From assembly GCA_040005555.1 (NCBI GenBank), contig JBDTYT010000048.1:1-12995 (forward strand): 12,995 nt of DNA, in the 5' to 3' direction. Both the position numbers and the translations under genes were made by a program. How positions within the stretch are numbered: position 1 is the stretch's first letter; every line of letters starts with the position of its first letter. The notes under the pieces are model-generated. The model ran no database searches. It had not been told where the DNA came from and saw only the letters and a list, made by a program, of their open reading frames with translations. Shown in pieces: positions 7,216 to 12,995 of the stretch. The stretch is from JBDTYT01 sp040005555. Its GTDB lineage: Bacteria; Actinomycetota; UBA4738; HRBIN12.

Positions 7216-7871
7216 TGGATCTGCCGCCGCCGCCCGTACCGGAACCGCTCCGGCAGGTCGAGATCCCTCCGCCCGGCGGCCCCCCCGCGATCGCCGTCGG
7301 GACGCTGAACCCCCCTCCCGTTCCTCCCGCGCCGTCGAAGATCCGGTGGGTATCCACCGTCGTGCTGGCGGCCGTTCTCGGGGTCGTGGTGTTCGGCGGA
7401 TACGTCGCCGCCGGGGCGTTGTCGCAGCCGGCGGGCCCCCCCGTCTCGGTGGCCGGCGTCGTGCGCGTGCAGCCCCTCTCGGGATGGGAGCTCGCCGGCC
7501 GGTTCGGGAGCCCGCCGGGAGCGCGCCTGTCGCGAGGGAGCGGCAACTTGGACTTCGTCGCGCTGTCCTTCAACGGCTCATCGCTCGACCTCGTCCGCGA
7601 GTACGTGAACCAGGTCCTCGAACCCGGAGCCGAGCAGCTGTCCGTGTCGAAGGAGGCCGAGTCGGTGACGCTCCGCAGTGGCCTCTCGGGTGTGCGGATC
7701 CGATACATCGGGCTGTTCGGGAAAGCACAAGCTTCGATCGAGGGCGAGGTGACGGCGATCGTCTCGCCCGCCGGAGTGGGGGCGATCTTCGATGCCTGGT
7801 CTCCGGAGGGACTCCTGCAATACGTGATCGACGATATCCATCGGATGATCGACCGGGCGCAGGTCGGCTGA
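7215..7871 (+). CDS. Single-pass membrane protein with proline-rich tail and extracytoplasmic domain
   Basis: A 218-residue protein of unknown function. Residues 1-43 are a proline-rich, probably cytoplasmic tail. Residues about 45-68 (VSTVVLAAVLGVVVFGGYVAAG) form one membrane helix. The rest (about 72-218) would lie outside. The outer domain begins VRVQPLSGWELAGRF, carries GEVTAIVSPAG near residue 176, and ends with an amphipathic helix YVIDDIHRMIDRA. That layout loosely recalls the PsbP/LpqN-type fold, in which a Trp-containing strand opens the domain and a helix closes it; I would not assign the family on this alone. It overlaps the genes on both sides by one base (TGATG), so it is very probably made together with the SCP-2-like candidate and the PrsW protease, and could be a partner or substrate of the latter. 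Confidence 0.75.
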   Translation: MDLPPPPVPEPLRQVEIPPPGGPPAIAVGTLNPPPVPPAPSKIRWVSTVVLAAVLGVVVFGGYVAAGALSQPAGPPVSVAGVVRVQPLSGWELAGRFGSPPGARLSRGSGNLDFVALSFNGSSLDLVREYVNQVLEPGAEQLSVSKEAESVTLRSGLSGVRIRYIGLFGKAQASIEGEVTAIVSPAGVGAIFDAWSPEGLLQYVIDDIHRMIDRAQVG

Positions 7872-9121
7872 TGTCCGTGCAACCCGGGCCACCCGCCCCG
7901 CCGGTCGTGCCGGTCCGTCCCTCCCTCGGGCGGCCGAGATGGGGTCACCAGACCTCGTTGTTCCAGTTGCGTCAGCCGGCGTTCTGGCTGTTCCTCGCGG
8001 TCGTGCTGGCGACCGGGTACTACACCGTGACCCAGCAGACGCTGTTCCAACGCATCTCTCCGTCCGGATGGGCGCTGTCGTGGTTGCTGCTGCTCCTATA
8101 CGCGTTGCCGATCTTCGCTGCGGTCTACTTGCTCGACCTGTACGAACGGGAGCCGTTGTCGCTCGTCGTCGGCGCACTCATCTGGGGGGCGGTCGCGGCG
8201 ACGACGCTCGCGGGGTTCGCGAACGAGGGATGGGGGTTCGTGGTCGCCCGCATCGGGGGACCCGAGTTCGCCTCACGCTGGACGGCGGCACTCACAGCGC
8301 CGCTGACCGAGGAGATCTTGAAGGTCGCCGGCGTCGCGCTCATCGCGCTCATCGCGGTCGACGAGATCGACGATGTCATGGACGGCTTCGTGTACGGCGC
8401 GATGGTGGGCCTCGGGTTCGCGGTGGTCGAGGACGTCTTGTACTTCATCGCGATCTTCGGCGGAACGCCTTCAGGCGTGCTCGCCGGGTTCTACGTGCGC
8501 GTGATCTCGAGCGGGCTCTACGGGCACGTGTTGTACACGGGTTTGTCGGGGATGGGGATCGCCTACTTCGTGTCCCGTCGCCACGAAGCGACGCGGGCCA
8601 AGCGGATCGGGGTCGCGCTCCTGTTGTTCCTCGTGGCCGTCTTCGGACACTTCCTGTGGGATTCCCCGTTCCTCAACTTCTTCCCCGGACACCTCAACAC
8701 GGTGGGCGACTGGCTGCAGATCCCGCTCGCGGCAGCGATCAAGGGGATCCCGCTGCTCGTCTTCGTGATCGTGATGATCAAGCTCGCCCGCCGACGCGAG
8801 CGTGGGTGGCTCGAGCTCGCCCTCGCGTCCGAGGTGGGCTCGGCGGCGCTGACACGGCAGGAGCTCGGCATCTTGCTGGACCCGCACGCACGGCGTCGGT
8901 CACGCCGCGACATGCGGACCCGCGCTGGGGAGGGTGCCGCCCGGTTGCTCCGGCGGCTCCAGCGAGAACAGATCAACCTCGCGATGGTGCGGACCCGAGT
9001 GGAGCTCGACGATGATCCCGCGCTCGTGCATCAGCGGGCGTACTGCCGGTCGCTCCGCGACGCGCTCATGGCCATGCCCGGCGCCGCTCCGGCGATGCGC
9101 CCCACCGAGCCACCCGGATAG
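7871..9121 (+). CDS. PrsW-family intramembrane metalloprotease
   Basis: A 416-residue polytopic protein. PrsW proteins are membrane proteases of the same broad superfamily as CPBP; in Bacillus PrsW cleaves the anti-sigma factor RsiW. Visible motifs: LTEEILK (Glu147, Glu148, Lys151), DGFVYGAMVGLGFAVVED (Asp171, Glu187), YGHVLYTG (His219) and FGHFLWDS (His260), the expected set of metal-binding and catalytic positions. The third motif has Glu-Asp where Glu-Asn is usual. About eight hydrophobic segments lie between 37 and 305. Residues 306-416 are an extra, Arg-rich, mostly helical cytoplasmic tail with no known domain. The ATG shares one base with the upstream stop. No sigma/anti-sigma pair is in the window, so the substrate is unknown; the co-translated single-pass protein is a candidate. 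Confidence 0.88.
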   Translation: MSVQPGPPAPPVVPVRPSLGRPRWGHQTSLFQLRQPAFWLFLAVVLATGYYTVTQQTLFQRISPSGWALSWLLLLLYALPIFAAVYLLDLYEREPLSLVVGALIWGAVAATTLAGFANEGWGFVVARIGGPEFASRWTAALTAPLTEEILKVAGVALIALIAVDEIDDVMDGFVYGAMVGLGFAVVEDVLYFIAIFGGTPSGVLAGFYVRVISSGLYGHVLYTGLSGMGIAYFVSRRHEATRAKRIGVALLLFLVAVFGHFLWDSPFLNFFPGHLNTVGDWLQIPLAAAIKGIPLLVFVIVMIKLARRRERGWLELALASEVGSAALTRQELGILLDPHARRRSRRDMRTRAGEGAARLLRRLQREQINLAMVRTRVELDDDPALVHQRAYCRSLRDALMAMPGAAPAMRPTEPPG

Positions 9122-9162
9122 CTCGGGTCCGCCGGGCCACCGGTGCCGCCGGGGCGAGCGGA

Positions 9163-9168
9163 TACCCT
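9163..9168 (+). promoter_or_regulatory. Probable -10 box for a leaderless meaB-mutase transcript
   Basis: TACCCT fits TANNNT and ends 7 nt before the ATG at 9176, the same geometry as at murA. No ribosome site precedes that ATG (TTGGCGAA), which fits leaderless translation and marks the start of a new transcription unit after the PrsW gene. Confidence 0.55.
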
Positions 9169-9175
9169 TGGCGAA

Positions 9176-10108
9176 ATGGAGCTCATCGATGGGGTGCTGG
9201 CGGGCGAACCACGTGCGGTGGCGCGCGCGATCTCGATGGTGGAGGACGGCGCCGAGGGCCTCGAGGAGCTGTCGGCGGGCCTGTATCCGCGGACGGGACG
9301 CGCGTACACGATCGGACTGACGGGCTCGCCGGGCGTCGGCAAGTCCACCCTCGCCGGCGAGCTGGTTCGGACGGCTCGCGAGCACGACCGCTCGGTGGCC
9401 GTCCTGGCGATCGACCCCACCTCGCCGTTCACCGGTGGAGCACTCCTGGGCGACCGCCTGCGGATGCAGTCCCACGCGACCGACCCCGGTGTGTTCATCC
9501 GTTCGATGGCGACGCGGGGACATCTGGGCGGGATGGCGCTCGCCGCGCCCGAGGCCGTGCGGATCCTCGACGCGTCGGGCAGAGACGTCGTGATCGTGGA
9601 GACCGTCGGCGTTGGCCAGGCAGAGGTGGACGTGGCTGCGGCCACCGACACCACGCTCGTCGTCGTCTCACCCGGCTGGGGCGATGCCGTGCAGGTGGCG
9701 AAGGCGGGCATCCTCGAGATCGCCGACGTGTTCGTCGTGAACAAGGCCGATCGCGAGGGAGCCGATGTGGCCGTGCGGGACCTCGAGCAGATGATCCACG
9801 CCGGCGCAGAGCTCCCGTGGACCCCACCGGTGGTGAAGACCGCGGCGGCCGACACGGCAGGCATCGAGGAGCTCTGGAACGCGATCTCGAGCCATCGCAC
9901 GTATCTCGAGCAGACCGGCGCCCTCACCGCGAACCGCCGGAACCGGCTCCTGCGAGAGGTCGAGACGCTCGCCGCCGAGGCGATCAGGGGCCGGGCTCAT
10001 GCGGCGCTCTCCGCGGACCCCGCCCTAGCCGAGGACCTCCTCGGACGTCGTATCGACCCGTACGCCGCGGCGGCCGCGGTGATCCAACGGCTCGGCGGGT
10101 CCGGGTAG
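9176..10108 (+). CDS. meaB: MeaB/ArgK-type G3E GTPase, chaperone of a B12-dependent acyl-CoA mutase
   Basis: A 310-residue cytoplasmic P-loop GTPase. MeaB (MMAA in humans) gates cofactor loading and protects or repairs adenosylcobalamin-dependent mutases. Motifs: Walker A GSPGVGKST (50-58), the DPTSPFTGGALLGDRLRM switch region (80-97), ETVGVGQAEVDV (142-153, Walker B/switch II of this family), and the guanine-specificity motif NKAD (189-192). The C-terminal helices after residue 240 would serve dimer formation; the protein is slightly shorter than the usual 320-340. I chose ATG 9176 over the upstream in-frame GTG 9143 because the extra eleven residues do not resemble the family and the -10 box sits just before 9176. 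It is followed after 21 nt by the mutase subunit, its expected client. Confidence 0.93.
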   Translation: MELIDGVLAGEPRAVARAISMVEDGAEGLEELSAGLYPRTGRAYTIGLTGSPGVGKSTLAGELVRTAREHDRSVAVLAIDPTSPFTGGALLGDRLRMQSHATDPGVFIRSMATRGHLGGMALAAPEAVRILDASGRDVVIVETVGVGQAEVDVAAATDTTLVVVSPGWGDAVQVAKAGILEIADVFVVNKADREGADVAVRDLEQMIHAGAELPWTPPVVKTAAADTAGIEELWNAISSHRTYLEQTGALTANRRNRLLREVETLAAEAIRGRAHAALSADPALAEDLLGRRIDPYAAAAAVIQRLGGSG

Positions 10109-10129
10109 GAAGCACGCCGTCGAGGGACA

Positions 10130-11797
10130 ATGGCGAGGATGGCGGAGGGATCTCGCGAGCGCAGGGAGGATGAGTACCGCCGCTCGGGCGAACGCGACGC
10201 CGACTTCGAGACCCTGTCCGGCGAGCCGTTGCAGCCGTTGTACACGGCCGAGGATCTGACCGGGTTCGATCCCGAGCGCGATCTCGGCCGCCCCGGGGAG
10301 TTCCCGTTCACGCGCGGCGTGTACCCGACGATGTATCGAGGGCGTGTGTGGACGATGCGGCAGTTCGCGGGGTTCGGCACACCCGCAGAGACGAACGCCC
10401 GTTACAAGTACCTCCTCGAGCACGGGCAGGGCGGTCTGTCGGTCGCCTTCGACATGCCGACGCTCATGGGCCGCGATTCGGACGATCCCCTCAGCGAGGG
10501 GGAGGTCGGGCGGTGCGGCGTGGCCACGGATTCGTTGGACGACTTCGAGGTCCTGTTCGACGGGATCCCCCTCGGCGACATCTCGACATCGATGACGATC
10601 AGCGGTCCCGCCGTGATGCTGTTCGCCTTCTTCCTCGCGACGGCCGAGGAGCAAGGTGTTCCCTGGGATCGACTCGAGGGCACGCTGCAGACCGACATCT
10701 TGAAGGAGTACATCGCGCAGAAGGAATGGGTGTTCCCGCCCCGGCCGCACCTGCGGCTCATCGCCGATCTCATCGAGTTCTGCGCGGAGCGCGTTCCGAA
10801 GTTCCATCCGATCAGCGTGAGCGGATACCACATCCGCGAGGCAGGGTCGACGGCGGCGCAGGAGCTGGCGTTCACGCTCGCCGACGGGTTCGCGTACGTG
10901 GAGCTCGGACAGCAGCGAGGGATGGATCTCGACCGTTTCGCGCAGGGGTTGTCGTTCTTCTTCAACGCGCACATCGACGTGTTCGAAGAGATCGCGAAGT
11001 ACCGGGCGGCCCGGCGTATCTGGGCCAGGTGGCTACGGGACCGCTACGGCGCGAAGGACGCGGACTCGCTCCGCTTACGGTTCCATACGCAGACCGCCGG
11101 CGTGTCGCTCGCCGCTCAGCAGCCGATGAACAACGTCGTGCGAACGACCATGGAGGCGCTCGCGGCGGTGCTCGGCGGCACGCAGTCCCTGCACACGAAC
11201 GCGCTCGATGAGGTGCTCGCGCTCCCGACGGCCGAGGCCGCCAAGCTCGCCCTGCGGACGCAGCAGATCATCGCGCATGAGACCGGGGTCCCGAACGTCA
11301 TCGATCCGCTCGGAGGTTCGTACTTCGTCGAGGCCCTCACCGACCGGATGGAAGAGCTGGCCGAGGAGGAGTTCGCCAGGATCGAGCGGTGGGGCAACGG
11401 CTCGATCCTCGAGGGCATGCTGGTCGGCATCGAACGGGGCGAGTTCCAGCAGGCGATCGCCGAGTCGGCCTTCCGCGAGCAGGAGCGGTACGAGAAGGGC
11501 CGGCTCACGAAGGTCGGGGTGACGGACTTCGTCGACGAAGGTGAGGAACCCATCGAGACGTTGATCATCGGGCCCGATGTCGAGCGCTCCCAGATCGAAC
11601 GCGTCCGGGCCACGAGGGCATCGCGCGACGATCCGGCGGCCCGCTCGGCGCTCGGGCGGCTGACGGAGCTCGCGGGTACCCAGGAGAACCTCATGCCGTC
11701 GATCGTGGAATGCGCCAGGACGCGCTGCACCGAGGGCGAGATCGTCGGGGCCCTGCGGTCGGTCTTCGGCGAGTACACCGAGACGCCACGTTTCTGA
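10130..11797 (+). CDS. icmA: B12-dependent acyl-CoA mutase large subunit, isobutyryl-CoA mutase type
   Basis: A 555-residue TIM-barrel subunit of an adenosylcobalamin-dependent mutase, without the C-terminal B12-binding domain of full methylmalonyl-CoA mutases. The CoA/substrate region reads RGRVWTMRQFAGFGT (70-84), then GLSVAFDMPTLMG, DILKEYIAQKEW and SGYHIREAG with the catalytic Tyr233-His234. Two positions set specificity: methylmalonyl-CoA mutase has Tyr89/Arg207 (Propionibacterium numbering), here Phe79/Gln197, as in isobutyryl-CoA mutase (Phe80/Gln198). The Asp117 of 2-hydroxyisobutyryl-CoA mutase is Ala106 here. So the likely reaction is isobutyryl-CoA to or from n-butyryl-CoA, used in valine or fatty-acid metabolism. 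Length matches IcmA (about 566). ATG 10130 follows GAGGGA closely; ATG 10139 is an alternative. The partner B12-binding subunit must lie elsewhere. Confidence 0.9.
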   Translation: MARMAEGSRERREDEYRRSGERDADFETLSGEPLQPLYTAEDLTGFDPERDLGRPGEFPFTRGVYPTMYRGRVWTMRQFAGFGTPAETNARYKYLLEHGQGGLSVAFDMPTLMGRDSDDPLSEGEVGRCGVATDSLDDFEVLFDGIPLGDISTSMTISGPAVMLFAFFLATAEEQGVPWDRLEGTLQTDILKEYIAQKEWVFPPRPHLRLIADLIEFCAERVPKFHPISVSGYHIREAGSTAAQELAFTLADGFAYVELGQQRGMDLDRFAQGLSFFFNAHIDVFEEIAKYRAARRIWARWLRDRYGAKDADSLRLRFHTQTAGVSLAAQQPMNNVVRTTMEALAAVLGGTQSLHTNALDEVLALPTAEAAKLALRTQQIIAHETGVPNVIDPLGGSYFVEALTDRMEELAEEEFARIERWGNGSILEGMLVGIERGEFQQAIAESAFREQERYEKGRLTKVGVTDFVDEGEEPIETLIIGPDVERSQIERVRATRASRDDPAARSALGRLTELAGTQENLMPSIVECARTRCTEGEIVGALRSVFGEYTETPRF

Positions 11798-11805
11798 CCG
11801 TCAAC

Positions 11806-11828
11806 CAGTTGCATAAGGTCGCAGTTGC
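11806..11828 (+). promoter_or_regulatory. Direct repeat that could be a metalloregulator operator
   Basis: CAGTTGC occurs at 11806-11812 and again at 11822-11828, start to start 16 bp; a third TTGC is at 11835-11838. The second copy overlaps the proposed -35 box of the transporter gene. TTGC-type half-sites are known for some Fur-family proteins (for instance the Nur box of Streptomyces, which is an inverted repeat). These copies are direct, so the match is weak. Confidence 0.3.
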
Positions 11829-11854
11829 CATCCCTTGCGCTCATGTGGTTGGAT
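11825..11854 (+). promoter_or_regulatory. Possible promoter of the nickel/cobalt transporter gene
   Basis: TTGCCA (11825-11830) and TTGGAT (11849-11854) are 18 bp apart. The -10 lacks the usual A at its second position. Transcription would start near 11861 and leave a leader of about 31 nt carrying GGAGGA at 11877-11882, 9 nt before the GTG start at 11892. Confidence 0.35.
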
Positions 11855-11891
11855 GGCGTCACACCCTGCCCCGACCGGAGGACTGGAACAC

Positions 11892-12788
11892 GTGATCGCT
11901 GACGGAGGAGCCGCGTTCGGTGTCGGCCTCATCGTGTCCGCCTTCTTGTTCGGCTTCCGGCACGGGATCGACTGGGACCACATCGCGGCGATCACGGACA
12001 TCACGACGTCGCAGGAAGATCGTCGTGACGCGATCGTGTTCGGAACGATCTACGCGCTCGGGCACGCACTGGTCGTGTTCGCCATCGGCACCGGAGCCAT
12101 CGTGCTCGGTGATCAACTGCCCGAAGGCGTCGACAAGGTGATGGAGCGGATCGTCGGCGTCACGCTCGTCATCCTCGGCGTGTACGTGTTCGTCGCTTTG
12201 GTTCGACACGGGCGCGAGTTCCGGATGCGCAGCCGTTGGATGCTCATCTTCTCGGGAGTGCGGAAGGTGTACGGGCGCGTTCGTCGATCCGCAGCTCCCC
12301 CGGAACATGATCTCCAACCGGTCCACGTTCATGCGTCCGAAGGGGGATCGACGTCGGTCGCGGTGGCCGAGGACATCCCCGTTTCGGACTGGCATCACGG
12401 ACACCACGGTCGCCCGGGTCACCATCATCACAAGCACCCGGAGCCTTCGGAAGAGGCGTTCATGAACTACGGCCGCCGCACGGCGTTCTTCGTGGGCATG
12501 ATCCACGGTGTTGGAGCGGAAACCCCGACGCAGCTCGTGATCTTTCTGACCGCGGCCGGGGCGGGAGGTCCGATCGTCGGCGAGTCGATCCTGGCGATGT
12601 TCCTTCTCGGTCTGCTCACATCGAACGCGTTGATCACGGTCGGGTCCGCCTTCGGGTTCATGAAGGCGTCGAAGAACTGGGCCCTCTACGTCACGATCGC
12701 GTTGCTGACGGCCTCGTTCAGCCTCGTGATCGGGATGTTGTTCCTGTTGGGCAAGGGGACGGTGCTGCCGGCTCTGTTCGGTGGCTGA
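11892..12788 (+). CDS. NiCoT-family nickel/cobalt transporter with a His-rich loop
   Basis: A 298-residue membrane protein that probably imports Ni2+ or Co2+. It has the family's HX4DH signature as RHGIDWDHI (His24, Asp29, His30) in an early membrane segment, where NiCoT proteins typically read HAxDADHI, so it is a divergent member. YALGHALVVF (54-63) fits the second motif (LGHSxVV) and HGVGAETPTQ (205-214) the third (LGxDTATE-like). Hydrophobic segments: about 8-22, 48-72, 87-104, 196-222, 230-255 and 263-287. A hydrophilic region (105-190) holds a His-rich run (168-182), probably for metal binding. I chose GTG 11892 for its ribosome site GGAGGA; the in-frame stretch upstream (from TTG 11835) is unlike the family. 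Its own promoter is likely. It faces a Fur-family regulator gene. Nickel versus cobalt cannot be told; the neighbouring B12-dependent mutase makes cobalt attractive. Confidence 0.85.
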   Translation: MIADGGAAFGVGLIVSAFLFGFRHGIDWDHIAAITDITTSQEDRRDAIVFGTIYALGHALVVFAIGTGAIVLGDQLPEGVDKVMERIVGVTLVILGVYVFVALVRHGREFRMRSRWMLIFSGVRKVYGRVRRSAAPPEHDLQPVHVHASEGGSTSVAVAEDIPVSDWHHGHHGRPGHHHHKHPEPSEEAFMNYGRRTAFFVGMIHGVGAETPTQLVIFLTAAGAGGPIVGESILAMFLLGLLTSNALITVGSAFGFMKASKNWALYVTIALLTASFSLVIGMLFLLGKGTVLPALFGG

Positions 12789-12801
12789 GGGCCATCACCC
12801 T
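12786..12801 (+). other. Short convergent gap with a weak hairpin
   Basis: The gap between the convergent transporter and Fur-like genes contains AGGG-CCATCA-CCCT, a 4 bp stem with a 6 nt loop. It lacks a T run on either strand, so a bidirectional terminator is only a weak possibility. Confidence 0.2.
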
Positions 12802-12995
12802 TCAACCGACCGTCGCGCGGCAATCGGCGCAGAGGCCGCTGATCGCGAAGTGCGTGAGGTCCGGCAAGAACCGGTGATGGCGCTCGATGAGGTTCGAGAG
12901 CGCGTCGGCCTCCGCGAGCGAGAGGTCGTCCTCGGACCCACAGTTCGAGCACGTGAGGTGCACGTGGCCCGCTTCCTCGGCTCGGTGGTACTCGG
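12802..12995 (-). CDS. Fur-family metalloregulator, C-terminal fragment (5' end beyond the window)
   Basis: On the minus strand, the last 63 residues of a reading frame that runs off the right edge; the stop is the complement of 12802-12804. It shows HVHLTCSNCG (Cys15 and Cys18 of the fragment) and ISGLCADC (Cys55 and Cys58), the two CxxC pairs that hold the structural zinc in Fur, Zur, Nur and PerR proteins, plus His10, His12 and THFAI, the usual layout of the dimerisation domain. The N-terminal winged helix is not in the window, so the sensed metal cannot be assigned. The gene converges on the transporter gene with only 13 bp between the two stops. Given that neighbour, a nickel- or zinc-type regulator is a fair guess. 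Confidence in the family is high. Confidence 0.88.
   Translation of the reverse strand, partial: EYHRAEEAGHVHLTCSNCGSEDDLSLAEADALSNLIERHHRFLPDLTHFAISGLCADCRATVG

Noticed and set aside
9138..9145. CACCGGTG palindrome upstream of meaB
   Set aside because: An 8 bp GC-rich palindrome is likely by chance in this composition and has no partner sites nearby.
9143..9175. Upstream GTG start for the MeaB-type GTPase
   Set aside because: The added residues do not resemble the family and the probable -10 box lies within them, so ATG 9176 is preferred.
11835..11891. Upstream TTG or ATG starts for the metal transporter
   Set aside because: The added residues are unlike the family, overlap the proposed promoter, and have no ribosome site, whereas GTG 11892 has GGAGGA 9 nt before it.
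1..12995. CRISPR arrays, insertion sequences, phage or toxin-antitoxin genes, tRNA or rRNA genes
   Set aside because: None found by reading both strands: no repeat-spacer pattern, no transposase or integrase motifs, no tRNA-like folds, and coding sequence of even composition throughout.

Overview
The window is GC-rich and almost wholly coding. It has many GTG starts, strong G/C third-position bias and short -10 boxes of the TANNNT type. The ATP synthase end (atpD-atpC) followed by murA recalls the actinobacterial arrangement in which murA lies close downstream of atpC, as in Mycobacterium with a few genes between. I infer an actinomycetote, probably from a poorly studied lineage. The species cannot be named from this sequence.

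Layout, left to right. (1) 1-1411: the 3' part of atpD and a complete atpC, the end of an F1Fo ATP synthase operon. (2) 1457-5261: murA behind its own -10 box. It overlaps by 4 bp a gene for a large membrane protein with an alkaline-phosphatase-like outer domain, which overlaps by 4 bp a CPBP-type intramembrane protease. (3) 5294-5722: a small SCP-2-like lipid-carrier protein. (4) 5747-9121: a zinc-dependent alcohol/polyol dehydrogenase, a small SCP-2-like candidate, a single-pass protein with a proline-rich tail, and a PrsW-family intramembrane protease. The last three overlap by 1 nt, so they are probably one translationally coupled unit. (5) 9176-11797: a MeaB/ArgK-type GTPase chaperone and the large subunit of a B12-dependent acyl-CoA mutase. 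The active-site residues (Phe79, Ala106, Gln197) point to isobutyryl-CoA mutase rather than methylmalonyl-CoA mutase. (6) 11892-12788: a NiCoT-type nickel/cobalt transporter with a His-rich loop. (7) 12802-12995, minus strand: the C-terminal end of a Fur-family metalloregulator, convergent with the transporter.

The genes group into energy (ATP synthase), envelope (MurA, the phosphatase-like membrane protein, two unrelated intramembrane proteases, two lipid-carrier-like proteins) and B12/metal metabolism (mutase, its chaperone, a Ni/Co transporter, a Fur-family regulator). The last group hangs together: the mutase needs cobalamin, the transporter may bring in cobalt or nickel, and the regulator may sense the metal. 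The window shows no CRISPR array, phage genes, insertion sequence, tRNA or rRNA. No gene-free stretch exceeds about 95 bases. No clear novel defence or mobile system is present. The most unusual items are the phosphatase-like membrane protein with an apparently degenerate catalytic strand, the coupled SCP2-like/single-pass/PrsW trio, and the ICM-type mutase lacking an adjacent B12-binding subunit.
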